Assembly (NCBI GenBank): GCA_027698105.1
Contig: JAQERH010000013.1
Coordinates: forward strand, 39,204 to 69,674
Length of the DNA stretch: 30,471 nt
Source of the DNA: Lachnospiraceae bacterium AM93-12TA
Lineage (GTDB): Bacteria; Bacillota; Clostridia; Lachnospirales; Lachnospiraceae
Reading direction: 5' to 3'
Shown piece by piece: positions 1 to 7,510 of the stretch (its first letter is position 1; each line of letters opens with the position of its first letter). The position numbers and the translations under genes were made by a program. Under the pieces are notes generated by a model. The model was not told the origin of the DNA and searched no databases. It saw nothing but the letters and a program-made list of their open reading frames with translations.

Positions 1-49
1 AGGTCCGTGTGGTAGCAATACCGTGAGAGTTCAAGTCTCTTCTTCTGCA
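1..49 (+). tRNA. tRNA-Leu(CAG), 3' part, cut by window start
   Basis: The window opens inside the anticodon loop of a leucine tRNA. These 49 bases are identical to the last 49 bases of the complete tRNA-Leu(CAG) at 1190-1273, covering the rest of the anticodon arm, the long class II variable arm, the T arm and the 3' acceptor strand CTTCTGC with discriminator A. CCA is not encoded. The anticodon is inferred from the complete copy. Confidence 0.93.
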
Positions 50-53
50 CGAT

Positions 54-84
54 AAAGAGTTCTGAGAAATTGGAACTCTTTTTT
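54..84 (+). terminator. Intrinsic terminator of the first tRNA-Leu
   Basis: AAAGAGTTC (54-62) pairs with GAACTCTTT (73-81), followed by a T run to 84. It resembles the terminator after the second copy at 1280-1308. Confidence 0.85.
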
Positions 85-158
85 CCTATATAAAAATGAG
101 AATCAGGTGAAATATCTGTCACCGCTTGTTTACATCTGGGGAGGAGGCGTTTTAATTG

Positions 159-683
159 ATGAATCTGGAGCTGGTAAAGGGAAATATGAAGTATAAGGCA
201 CAGATTGTTGAGATGGTGGAGGAGTGGGCTGCTTATAATAACAGTCACAACGCCAACACCTCGCCCTGGTCTATTTTTAAAAATGATGTTCATGATTTCG
301 ATTTTTACCTGGAGCATCTGGAGCTGACCGAACCAGGAGACGGCCTGGTTCCCGATTCCACCTACTTTTGTCTGGATCGGGACAAGGACAGAATGGTAGG
401 CGCTGTGAACATCAGACATTATCTGAATGATTATCTGCTGGCCTACGGAGGACATATCGGCGACGGAATCAGGCCGTCTGAACGGAAGAAGGGCTATGGT
501 GCAGCAATGATGGGTCTGGCTCTGGAGGAGTGCTTAAAGCTGGGAATCAAAAAAGTTCTGGTTGTGTGCAGCCGCGATAATATTGGATCGGCCAAAACTA
601 TAATAAAAAACGGCGGAATTTTGGAAAATGAGGTGGAAAGAGACGGCTCTGTGATGCAGCGGTACTGGATTACGCTACCATAG
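159..683 (+). CDS. GNAT-family N-acetyltransferase
   Basis: This is a cytoplasmic acetyl-CoA-dependent N-acetyltransferase of about 174 residues; the substrate cannot be read from sequence. The GNAT fold is supported by the acetyl-CoA pyrophosphate-binding motif A, RKKGYGAAM near residues 109-117. It is followed by the amphipathic helix and the strand KKVLVVCSRDNIGSAKTIIKNGG, typical of motifs A and B. The length fits a single-domain GNAT of the COG3981 (predicted acetyltransferase) type. The start is uncertain: a GGAGG at 143-147 lies 11 bases before ATG 159 and 8 bases before an in-frame TTG at 156. It is followed 29 bases later by a small unknown gene and lies between two leucine tRNA loci. 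The family call is firm and the function is unknown. Confidence 0.85.
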   Translation: MNLELVKGNMKYKAQIVEMVEEWAAYNNSHNANTSPWSIFKNDVHDFDFYLEHLELTEPGDGLVPDSTYFCLDRDKDRMVGAVNIRHYLNDYLLAYGGHIGDGIRPSERKKGYGAAMMGLALEECLKLGIKKVLVVCSRDNIGSAKTIIKNGGILENEVERDGSVMQRYWITLP

Positions 684-712
684 CAGGGAGAAAATATCAG
701 GAGGGCAGTAAA

Positions 713-970
713 ATGTTTGAAAAAAAGAAAACTGTGTATCAGGGATTTGATATGCAGGAGTTTAACAAAATAAGAGAGCTGCTAAGCGGATCTGGAATCT
801 GGTATGACTGGAAGGCAGATGACAGGCAGACACATTTTCTGGCTCCGGGGAGAGGAACGGCCAGAGGAAGCTTTGGCAGCGCAGGAGTGAACCTGGACTG
901 CGGGAAAGAGTATAAAATAATAGTAAAAGAAAAGGACTGGGACAGAGTTCAGAGCCTGCTCCACCAGTAA
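713..970 (+). CDS. Small conserved-looking protein of unknown function
   Basis: This 85-residue ORF starts with ATG behind AGGAGGGC (700-707) and is probably co-transcribed with the upstream acetyltransferase, 29 bases away. It is soluble, with no signal peptide or membrane segment. A basic N-terminus leads into an alpha-beta pattern, with the segment QEFNKIRELLSGSGIWYDW near residues 15-33 and a C-terminal strand-helix, KEYKIIVKEKDWDRVQSLL. That layout recalls small DUF2007-like proteins, in which a substrate-like residue run precedes a helix over a short ligand-binding fold, but I cannot confirm membership. A glycine- and arginine-rich loop lies in the middle. I do not assign a function. 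Confidence 0.65.
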   Translation: MFEKKKTVYQGFDMQEFNKIRELLSGSGIWYDWKADDRQTHFLAPGRGTARGSFGSAGVNLDCGKEYKIIVKEKDWDRVQSLLHQ

Positions 971-1037
971 GATGAAAGCGTTCTGATGCAGCTTTTTGTG
1001 ATGATATTTGAAAAAAGATAATTTTTTAAAAAAGTGC

Positions 1038-1066
1038 TTGCATTCTCTATAGGGCTGTGCTATAAT
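1038..1066 (+). promoter_or_regulatory. Sigma-A promoter for the tRNA-Leu pair
   Basis: A -35 TTGCAT (1038-1043) and a perfect -10 TATAAT (1061-1066) are separated by 17 bases. The predicted start near 1073 leaves about 30 bases before the first tRNA. Confidence 0.85.
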
Positions 1067-1102
1067 ATTTTTCGTTGGAAACAACAAGACAATGAAAGAT
1101 GT

Positions 1103-1186
1103 GCGGGAGTGCTGGAATTGGCAGACAGGCTAGACTAAGGATCTAGTGGTTGTATGATCGTGTGGGTTCAAGTCCCATCTCCCGCA
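1103..1186 (+). tRNA. tRNA-Leu(AAG)
   Basis: This is a class II tRNA of 84 bases with acceptor stem GCGGGAG/CTCCCGC and discriminator A. The anticodon stem CTAGA/TCTAG closes the loop CTAAGGA, giving anticodon AAG, which reads CUU and, after A34 deamination to inosine, other CUN codons. It has a long variable arm and a GTTCAAGT-type T loop. CCA is not encoded. It is separated from the next tRNA by 3 bases and clearly shares a transcript with it. Confidence 0.92.
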
Positions 1187-1189
1187 TAT

Positions 1190-1273
1190 GCAGAAGTGGC
1201 GGAATTGGCAGACGCGCACGGTTCAGGTCCGTGTGGTAGCAATACCGTGAGAGTTCAAGTCTCTTCTTCTGCA
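1190..1273 (+). tRNA. tRNA-Leu(CAG)
   Basis: This is a class II leucine tRNA with acceptor stem GCAGAAG/CTTCTGC, discriminator A, anticodon stem CACGG/CCGTG and loop TTCAGGT, giving anticodon CAG for CUG codons. It has a long variable arm, and CCA is not encoded. Its last 49 bases are identical to the partial tRNA at the start of the window. Confidence 0.94.
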
Positions 1274-1279
1274 CGATGG

Positions 1280-1308
1280 AGAGTTCTGAGAAATCAGGAC
1301 TCTTTTTT
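1280..1308 (+). terminator. Intrinsic terminator of the tRNA-Leu pair
   Basis: GAGTTCTGA (1281-1289) pairs with TCAGGACTC (1294-1302) around a GAAA tetraloop, followed by six T residues (1303-1308). Confidence 0.9.
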
Positions 1309-1365
1309 GTTTGTAAAAAAGTGCGTCTACGAAATCAAAAAAAATAAAACATCTTAGGAAGCAGT

Positions 1366-1395
1366 ATAGTAAAACGCGCCGATTTAGTATATAAT
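1366..1395 (+). promoter_or_regulatory. Candidate promoter of the sufC/sufB-like operon
   Basis: A perfect TATAAT at 1390-1395 lies 65 bases before the ATG. The -35 region (near 1366-1372) is a poor match to TTGACA, so the promoter is either weak or activator-assisted. The predicted start is near 1402, just before the inverted repeat at 1405-1435. Confidence 0.5.
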
Positions 1396-1404
1396 ACCCA
1401 TGTG

Positions 1405-1435
1405 CAGGAATCTGACAGACAAAACGGGATTCCTG
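1405..1435 (+). promoter_or_regulatory. Inverted repeat in the sufC leader, candidate operator or RNA hairpin
   Basis: CAGGAATC (1405-1412) and GATTCCTG (1428-1435) form a perfect 8-bp dyad with a 15-base spacer. It lies just after the predicted transcription start of the Fe-S assembly operon. There is no T run, so it is not an intrinsic terminator. A repressor site or leader hairpin is possible; the regulator is unknown. Confidence 0.45.
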
Positions 1436-1460
1436 AAATACGATACAGAGGAGGACCGCT

Positions 1461-2198
1461 ATGCTGGAACTTAAGAATATTTCATTTGAAGTCCAGGAGG
1501 AGTCAGAGCAGAGAGAGATTATACACAACCTGGATTTAACCATAGAGGATCATGAATTTGTAGTGATTACCGGACCGAACGGAGGCGGTAAATCTACCCT
1601 TGCCAAGCTGATCGCGGGAATTAAGACGCCTACAGAGGGACAGATTTTTTTTGACGGACAGGATATTACAGGGAAGAGCATTACAGAGAGAGCTAACATG
1701 GGTATCAGCTTTGCTTTTCAGCAGCCAGTGCGTTTTAAGGGAATTCAGGTACTGGATCTGCTCCGTCTGGCGGCTCATGACGACAAGCTGTCTGTGGCAG
1801 ATGCCTGTGTCTACCTTTCAGAGGTGGGACTCTGTGCCAGAGATTACATTAACAGAGAAGTAAACGCAAGCCTTTCTGGAGGAGAATTAAAGAGAATCGA
1901 AATTGCCACAGTATTGGCCAGAGCTTCCAGACTTTCCGTCTTTGATGAGCCAGAGGCAGGAATCGATCTGTGGAGTTTCCAGAACCTGATTCAGGTGTTT
2001 GAACGGATGCGTGAAAAGACGAAGGGATCTATTGTGATCATTTCCCACCAGGAGAGAATTTTAAACATTGCAGATCGAATCGTGGTAATTGCAGACGGCA
2101 GAATTACAAAGACAGGAAGAAAAGAAGAAATTCTTCCGGAGATTCTGGGAACTGCATCAGCAGTGGGTTCATGTGAGGCTTACAGGAGGGACAAATAA
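1461..2198 (+). CDS. sufC: Fe-S cluster assembly ATPase SufC/SmsC
   Basis: This is a soluble ABC-type ATPase of 245 residues that powers Fe-S cluster assembly on a SufB/SufD scaffold. It is a SufC rather than a transport ATPase because the Walker B region reads FDEPEAGID (about 161-169), the SufC-type variant, and because the next gene is a SufB-family protein. Walker A is GPNGGGKST (38-46), the signature is LSGGE (138-142) and the switch histidine is H196. The start is set by AGGAGG at 1449-1454, 6 bases from the ATG. The stop codon overlaps the next ATG by one base, so translation is coupled. No sufS, sufU or sufD gene is nearby, which matches the minimal two-gene SMS (SUF-like minimal system) layout known from anaerobes and archaea. 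Confidence 0.9.
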   Translation: MLELKNISFEVQEESEQREIIHNLDLTIEDHEFVVITGPNGGGKSTLAKLIAGIKTPTEGQIFFDGQDITGKSITERANMGISFAFQQPVRFKGIQVLDLLRLAAHDDKLSVADACVYLSEVGLCARDYINREVNASLSGGELKRIEIATVLARASRLSVFDEPEAGIDLWSFQNLIQVFERMREKTKGSIVIISHQERILNIADRIVVIADGRITKTGRKEEILPEILGTASAVGSCEAYRRDK

Positions 2199-3115
2199 TG
2201 GACGAGATTCAGAAGACACTTTTGGAAGAGGTGGCAGATCTTCACAGTATTCCTGTGGGGGCCTATAATATCCGGGCAAACGGTCAGATGGCTGCGAGGA
2301 ATACCACAGCTAATATTGATATTGTGACGAAAGAGGACAATTCAGGAATTGATATTCACATTAAGCCGGGTACGAAGAAAGAGAGCCTACATATCCCTGT
2401 GATTATGAGCCAGAGCGGCCTGACAGAGGTGGTGTATAATGACTTCTATGTAGGGGATGAGGCAGATGTGACGATTATTGCCGGCTGCGGCATTCATAAT
2501 GGCGGCGACGCAGCTTCCAGACATGACGGAATTCATCGGTTTTTCATTGGAAAAAATGCTAAAATCCGCTATGTGGAAAAGCACTATGGAAGCGGTGACG
2601 GCAATGGACAGCGCATTATGAATCCGGTGACGGAAGTGACTATGGATGAAGGCAGCTATATGGAAATGGAAACAGTCCAGATTAAGGGAGTGGATTCTAC
2701 AAAGCGGGAGACCAGGGCGAAGCTGGGAAAGGATGCCAAGATTGTCATCAAGGAAAGTCTGATGACCCATGGAAACCAGGACGCAGAAAGCCGTTTCCAT
2801 GTGGATTTGGATGGTGAGGACTCCAGCGCCAACGTAATTTCACGCTCTGTAGCCAGGGACAACTCCCATCAGCTCTATATGTCCAGCATTACGGGAAATA
2901 ACCGGTGCAGCGGTCATACGGAGTGCGATGCCATTATCATGGATCATGCCAGAATTCAGGCAGTGCCTGAGCTGACAGCAAATGATATCGATGCAGCTCT
3001 GATCCACGAGGCAGCTATCGGAAAGATTGCGGGAGAGCAGCTGATTAAGCTGATGACTCTGGGGCTGACAGAGGAAGAGGCGGAAGCTCAGATTGTCAAT
3101 GGATTTTTAAAATAG
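2198..3115 (+). CDS. SufB/SufD-family scaffold (SmsB), minimal Fe-S assembly system
   Basis: This cytoplasmic scaffold of 305 residues is the partner of the upstream ATPase. It carries the SufBD beta-helix core (COG0719). The C-terminal part, DHARIQAVPELTANDIDAALIHEAAIGKIAGEQL in outline, is the conserved SufB/SufD signature that contacts SufC. At 305 residues it is much shorter than a typical SufB (about 460) and lacks the long N-terminal region, as expected for the SmsB type. The ATG overlaps the sufC stop by one base, with AGGAGGG at 2184-2190. A terminator-like hairpin follows at 3139-3168. The family is certain; calling it SmsB rather than SufB rests on length and the absence of other suf genes. 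Confidence 0.87.
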   Translation: MDEIQKTLLEEVADLHSIPVGAYNIRANGQMAARNTTANIDIVTKEDNSGIDIHIKPGTKKESLHIPVIMSQSGLTEVVYNDFYVGDEADVTIIAGCGIHNGGDAASRHDGIHRFFIGKNAKIRYVEKHYGSGDGNGQRIMNPVTEVTMDEGSYMEMETVQIKGVDSTKRETRAKLGKDAKIVIKESLMTHGNQDAESRFHVDLDGEDSSANVISRSVARDNSHQLYMSSITGNNRCSGHTECDAIIMDHARIQAVPELTANDIDAALIHEAAIGKIAGEQLIKLMTLGLTEEEAEAQIVNGFLK

Positions 3116-3138
3116 AGATAAATAAGCAGAAGCGCTGA

Positions 3139-3168
3139 AAGGCCTGGGAGCTCTTGCCCGGGCCTTTT
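3139..3168 (+). terminator. Terminator after the sufC/sufB-like operon
   Basis: AAGGCCTGGG (3139-3148) pairs with CCCGGGCCTT (3157-3166) with one wobble, followed by a short TTTT. It ends only 8 bases before the ribosome site of the next gene. Confidence 0.7.
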
Positions 3169-3190
3169 GTGCCATAGAGGAGAAAATCGT

Positions 3191-4507
3191 ATGGGGAAGC
3201 AGTTGGATGAGGAGGTTCTCGATCTGGCCCTGATGGCAGGGCATATTCTTCTGGAAAACGGAGCGGAAATTTACCGGGTGGAGGAGACTATCGACAGAAT
3301 CTGCGGATATTACGGGGTGAGTTCAGAAAATGCGTTTGTGCTGAGTAATGGAATTTTTCTGACGGCGGGAAGCGCAAGGGAGAGCTTTTTTGCAAAGGTA
3401 CAGCACATTCCTGTCAGCGGAACCCATTTAAACAAAGTGGCGGCAGTCAACCAGCTGTCGAGAGAGATTGTGGAGGGAAAACATACGGTTCAGGATGCGT
3501 ATCGGATCCTGGAAGAGATCAGAATCATGCCTGGAAAGAAGCGGTGGATGCAGACGCTGGCTTCTGGTGTGGGAAGCGCAGGGTTCTGTATTTTTTTCGG
3601 AGGGACACTTTGGGATGGTCTGGCGGCCTTCGTAGCCGGAATATGCCTGTACCTGTACGTGCTCTGGATCAGTGTGCCTCACCTTTCCAAGATTGTGGGC
3701 AATATCGGGGGAGGGGCTCTGGTTACAATTGTCTGCTGTCTCCTTTATCTGATGGGAGTGGGAGAGAATCTGAATTTTATGATGATTGGAACCATGATGC
3801 CGCTGGTACCAGGAGTGGCTTTTACTAACTCGATCCGGGATGTGGCAGATGGAGATTACATATCGGGATCTGTCAGGATGCTGGATGCACTGCTGGTATT
3901 TTTCTGCATTGCAATCGGTGTAGGAATTGGATTTTCCCTGATGTCCATGCTTCCAGGCAGCAAAACACTGCAGGAATTGGGCCAGTTGGCTGAAAATGTC
4001 GGTCAGGACAGCATGAAAACAGGAGACATCTGGGCCTTTGGACAGCTGGCAAAGGAAATTTTATCAGCGGTTGTAGGAACGGTGAGCTTTTCAGTACTGT
4101 TCGGTGTTCCCAGAGAATACTACCCCTATTGTGGTTTTATCGGAGGTGCAGGATGGCTGGTATACTGCCTGGCAGAACTTGCGCTTCCTGGCTCTGGCCC
4201 CTGCTTTGCAGCCACGGCGGTGGTGATTCTGCTCTCCAGGATAGCTGCGGTGATGAAACGGTGTCCTGTAACTATTTTTTTGATTGCCGGAATCTTTCCG
4301 CTGGTACCGGGAGCCGGTGTGTACTGGACGGTATATCACATTGTGATGGAGGAACTGTTTCTGGCTGTGTCCACAGGATATGCGGCCATGAAGGAGGCGA
4401 TTGCCATTGTGATGGGAATTGTATTTGTGTTTGAACTGCCGCAGAAGATGTTCGTGTGGATAGCACAGCGGCTTGGCTCCTGTACTTTAAAACAAAGAAA
4501 GAATTGA
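3191..4507 (+). CDS. Threonine/serine exporter, ThrE family (fused)
   Basis: This predicted inner-membrane exporter of about 438 residues belongs to the ThrE family, whose studied members export L-threonine and L-serine. The N-terminal cytoplasmic part (about 1-120) contains the family motif AGHILLENGAEIYRVEETI near residues 17-35. It is followed by about ten hydrophobic segments, with the repeated motif PLVPG seen twice (MMPLVPGVAFTNSIRD and FPLVPGAGVYWTVY). The two PLVPG copies show a fusion of the DUF1212 and DUF3815 halves, which are separate proteins in many species. The start at 3191 is favoured by AGAGGAGA (3176-3183); an upstream TTG at 3167 would lie in the terminator. The substrate is inferred from the family only. 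Confidence 0.85.
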   Translation: MGKQLDEEVLDLALMAGHILLENGAEIYRVEETIDRICGYYGVSSENAFVLSNGIFLTAGSARESFFAKVQHIPVSGTHLNKVAAVNQLSREIVEGKHTVQDAYRILEEIRIMPGKKRWMQTLASGVGSAGFCIFFGGTLWDGLAAFVAGICLYLYVLWISVPHLSKIVGNIGGGALVTIVCCLLYLMGVGENLNFMMIGTMMPLVPGVAFTNSIRDVADGDYISGSVRMLDALLVFFCIAIGVGIGFSLMSMLPGSKTLQELGQLAENVGQDSMKTGDIWAFGQLAKEILSAVVGTVSFSVLFGVPREYYPYCGFIGGAGWLVYCLAELALPGSGPCFAATAVVILLSRIAAVMKRCPVTIFLIAGIFPLVPGAGVYWTVYHIVMEELFLAVSTGYAAMKEAIAIVMGIVFVFELPQKMFVWIAQRLGSCTLKQRKN

Positions 4508-4514
4508 AAAACAG

Positions 4515-4543
4515 TCATTTTTTCTGATTCATCTGCATAGATA
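4515..4543 (+). promoter_or_regulatory. Sigma-E-like (mother-cell) promoter for the Csp protease
   Basis: TCATTTT (4515-4521) and CATAGATA (4536-4543) are 14 bases apart, a reasonable match to sigma-E promoters (TCATATT, then CATACAAT, 13-15 apart). It lies just upstream of a germination-protease-like gene. The spatial match is good but the motifs are short and AT-rich. Confidence 0.4.
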
Positions 4544-4567
4544 TAGAAGTAATAGGTTGGTAAGTGT

Positions 4568-6283
4568 GTGCAGATGAATGATCAGAAGCTGGAAAACAGT
4601 CTGAATCTGGCTTTGGAGGCAACGAAAAGAGAGCTGGAGAAGTCGGCAGAGCTGGAGGCAGGATTTGACAGAAGGGATAACAGCTGGGAACTGATTGTCC
4701 GGTACAATGGAGATCTGAAAGAGGCGCTGGCTTCTATGCCGGAGGTGGAGGCGCAGACTCTGACAGGAGGATATGCTGTATTAAAGGTTCCGGAGTCTCT
4801 CATTGATTATCTTTCCTCCCTGGATCAGATTGAGTATATAGAGAAGCCTAAGCTTCTTAACTTTGCTGTCAATCAGGGAAGAACTGCATCCTGCATGAAT
4901 CCGGCACAGGCGGGACCTGACGGGCTGACAGGGCAGGGGATCATAGTGGCTGTAATTGACTCTGGAATTGATTTTTTTCATGAGGATTTCAGAAATGCAG
5001 ACGGAACCACCAGGCTTCTGGAACTTTGGGATCAGCAGCTTGACCGCGTGTTTACGAGGCAGGAGCTGAATGAGGCTTTAAGTCAGAGTGACAGAGAGAA
5101 GGGGGAGGCCTTGGTTCCCTCCAGAGATTTGAGCGGTCATGGAACAGCGGTAGCCGGGATTGCTGCTGGAAATGGCCGTGAGAGCGGGGGAACCTACCGG
5201 GGGGCGGCCTATGAAAGTGAGATTCTGGCAGTCCGCCTGGGAACTCCGGGGGAGCGTTCCTTCCCGAGAACCACGGAACTGATGAGGGCCCTTGACTATG
5301 TAGTGAACCGGGCGCTGTTTTATAAGATGCCGGCTGCAGTGAATTTGAGTTTTGGAAATACCTATGGTTCCCACGATGGAACCAGTCTGTTAGAGACCTA
5401 TATTGATCAGCTGTCCAATCAGTGGAAAACAGTCATTGTAACAGGCACAGGCAATGAGGGCAGCAGCAGGGGCCACACGGCAGGGCGGTATGAGCTGGGA
5501 AAAGATACAGAGATAGAGCTTTCAGTGGCTGAGTACGAAACGGGATTTGGAATTCAGCTGTGGAAGCTGTATGCAGATATTGTAGAACTTTCAGTGATCA
5601 GCCCGGAAGGGATTTCCACCGGCGTTTTAAGCCGGCGCCTGGGCGCTCAGAGAATTCCTATGGGCAGTACAGAGCTTCTGCTGTACTATGGAAAGCCCAG
5701 CCCCTACAGCCAGGCCCAGGAAATTTACCTGAATCTGCTTCCTGTTGGGAGCTATGTCCAGAGCGGAATCTGGAAAATACGGCTGACGCCCAGAAAAGTG
5801 TCAGTAGGCCAATATGATTTGTGGCTGCCCGGAGGAGGAAGTCTGAACCGTGCTACCCGGTTTCTTGTTTCAGATCCAGATACAACTCTGACCATCCCTT
5901 CCACTGCGTCCAGAGTGATTTCTGTGGGAGCCTATGACGACGCATATCTGTCCTACGCTGATTTTTCGGGAAGAGGTTATACAAGGCTTAACACTGCAGT
6001 AAAGCCGGAGCTGGCGGCTCCTGGAGTGGGAATTATGGCGCCCAAGGCAGGCGGAGGTTACGAGTCTGTGACGGGAACATCTTTTGCGGCGCCTTTTGTC
6101 AGCGGAAGCGCAGCTCTTATGATGGAGTGGGGAATTGTCAGGGGGAATGATCCATTCCTCTATGGAGAGAAGGTAAAAGCCTGCCTGATCCGGGGAGCCA
6201 GACCGCTTCCTGGGGAATCCGTCTATCCGAATCAGCGTCTGGGCTTTGGAAGGCTTTGTCTGGAGGACAGCTTCCCTCTTTAG
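4568..6283 (+). CDS. Subtilisin-like serine protease, CspA/CspB type
   Basis: This S8 peptidase of 571 residues resembles clostridial Csp proteases, which cleave and activate the spore cortex hydrolase SleC during germination. An N-terminal prodomain-like region (about 1-100) contains YAVLKVPESLIDYLSSLDQIEYIEKP. The catalytic triad is intact, with D131 (AVIDSGID), H191 (LSGHGTAVAG) and S505 (GTSFAAPF); the oxyanion Asn lies in GTGNEG. A beta-rich insert of about 130 residues lies between the Asn and Ser motifs, as in CspB. There is no signal peptide. The GTG at 4568 (GGTTGG 7 bases upstream) or the ATG at 4574 may be the start; both have weak ribosome sites. Some relatives of unknown role also occur outside germination loci, so the Csp function is inferred. 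Confidence 0.82.
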   Translation: MQMNDQKLENSLNLALEATKRELEKSAELEAGFDRRDNSWELIVRYNGDLKEALASMPEVEAQTLTGGYAVLKVPESLIDYLSSLDQIEYIEKPKLLNFAVNQGRTASCMNPAQAGPDGLTGQGIIVAVIDSGIDFFHEDFRNADGTTRLLELWDQQLDRVFTRQELNEALSQSDREKGEALVPSRDLSGHGTAVAGIAAGNGRESGGTYRGAAYESEILAVRLGTPGERSFPRTTELMRALDYVVNRALFYKMPAAVNLSFGNTYGSHDGTSLLETYIDQLSNQWKTVIVTGTGNEGSSRGHTAGRYELGKDTEIELSVAEYETGFGIQLWKLYADIVELSVISPEGISTGVLSRRLGAQRIPMGSTELLLYYGKPSPYSQAQEIYLNLLPVGSYVQSGIWKIRLTPRKVSVGQYDLWLPGGGSLNRATRFLVSDPDTTLTIPSTASRVISVGAYDDAYLSYADFSGRGYTRLNTAVKPELAAPGVGIMAPKAGGGYESVTGTSFAAPFVSGSAALMMEWGIVRGNDPFLYGEKVKACLIRGARPLPGESVYPNQRLGFGRLCLEDSFPL

Positions 6284-6362
6284 CAGATGTCAGGGAAAAG
6301 GAATTAAAAACAAAATATGACAAATTTTATAGAAAATTGATAAAATATTCAGAAATAAACAC

Positions 6363-6391
6363 TGTTAAAACCGTTGAAAATATGATATAAT
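6363..6391 (+). promoter_or_regulatory. Promoter for dgt and the dnaG-sigA operon
   Basis: An extended -10 TGATATAAT (6383-6391) has a partial -35 TGTTAA (6363-6368) at 17-base spacing. The predicted start is near 6398, about 53 bases before the dgt ATG. Confidence 0.6.
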
Positions 6392-6450
6392 GACAAGATA
6401 ATTGGGAAAGTTTGCAAATTAGTGCCAATGGTGATAAAGGATGTGATTTG

Positions 6451-7479
6451 ATGAACATCAGGGAGATGACAGAACAGTGGGAGATGGAGTATCTGAGGCC
6501 CTGGGCGTCCATGAGCAGAAATACAAGGGGACGGAAACGGGCGGAGGCGCTTTGCGACATACGGCCGGAATATCAGCGGGACCGTGACAGGATTCTTCAC
6601 AGCAAGGCTTTCCGCAGGCTGAAGCATAAGACACAGGTGTTTCTGGATCCGGAAGGAGATCACTACAGAACCAGGCTGACCCATACACTGGAGGTAGCCC
6701 AGATTGCCAGAACCATTGCGAAAGCTTTGCAGCTGAACGAATCTCTGACAGAAGCTATCGCTTTGGGTCATGACCTGGGGCATACGCCGTTTGGCCATGC
6801 AGGCGAGGCGGTGTTAAACCGTCTGGTTCCGGGAGGCTTTACCCACGCCAGACAGGGGGTACGAGTGGTAGATTTTCTGGAAAAACAGGGTCAGGGATTA
6901 AATCTTACCTGGGAGGTTCGGGACGGCATTTTGAACCACAGAACCTCTGGAAATCCATCTACACTGGAAGGCCATGTAGTGCGGCTGTCTGATAAGATTG
7001 CATACATTAACCATGATATTGATGACGCTGTCCGGGCAAAGCTGTTTACAGAGAGTGATCTTCCAACGGAGTATACAGACGTTTTAGGACACAGTGTCAG
7101 AGAACGGTTAAATACCATGATCCACGATCTGATTGAGCAGAGTCTGGAACGGCCTGAGATTGTCATGTCCCCCGGCATGGAGGCTGCGATGCATGGCCTG
7201 AGACGGTGGATGTTTGAACATGTCTATCGAGGGAAGGCAGCCAAGGCAGAGGAGGGGAAGGCGCAGCAGCTGATTGTGAGCCTTTACAGCTGGTATATAG
7301 ATCACCCGGATCAGCTTCCAGCAGAATATCTGACACAGATGGATGAGAGGCAGGAGACATTGGAGCGAACCGTGTGCGACTATATTGCCGGTATGACGGA
7401 TGTGTTCGCTGTTGAGCGGTTTAAGGAGCTGTTTGTGCCGAAATCGTTTAAGGTACAGCAGACGGATATGATGATATAG
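6451..7479 (+). CDS. dgt: dGTP triphosphohydrolase-like HD-domain protein
   Basis: This soluble HD-superfamily phosphohydrolase of 342 residues removes triphosphate from dNTPs and adjusts the dNTP pool. Metal ligands are visible: H78 (TRLTHTLEV), H107-D108 (ALGHDLGH) and D181 (LSDKIAYINHDIDD). The N-terminal RGRKRAEALCDIRPEYQRDRDRILHSKAFRRLKHKTQVF pattern is typical of the family. ATG 6451 is chosen with AAAGGA 9 bases upstream; an upstream TTG at 6412 has no ribosome site. It lies 31 bases before dnaG, and the dgt-dnaG-sigA order is common in clostridia. The exact nucleotide preference is not readable. Confidence 0.88.
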   Translation: MNIREMTEQWEMEYLRPWASMSRNTRGRKRAEALCDIRPEYQRDRDRILHSKAFRRLKHKTQVFLDPEGDHYRTRLTHTLEVAQIARTIAKALQLNESLTEAIALGHDLGHTPFGHAGEAVLNRLVPGGFTHARQGVRVVDFLEKQGQGLNLTWEVRDGILNHRTSGNPSTLEGHVVRLSDKIAYINHDIDDAVRAKLFTESDLPTEYTDVLGHSVRERLNTMIHDLIEQSLERPEIVMSPGMEAAMHGLRRWMFEHVYRGKAAKAEEGKAQQLIVSLYSWYIDHPDQLPAEYLTQMDERQETLERTVCDYIAGMTDVFAVERFKELFVPKSFKVQQTDMMI

Positions 7480-7510
7480 AAGGAACAAACGAGAACAGCA
7501 GGAGGATTTC

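Noticed and set aside
1154..1357. A 67-residue plus-strand frame across the tRNA-Leu genes
   Set aside because: It overlaps two complete tRNAs and their terminator and has no ribosome site.
1405..1435. Leader dyad of sufC as an intrinsic terminator
   Set aside because: The stem is only 8 bp with a long loop and no T run follows.
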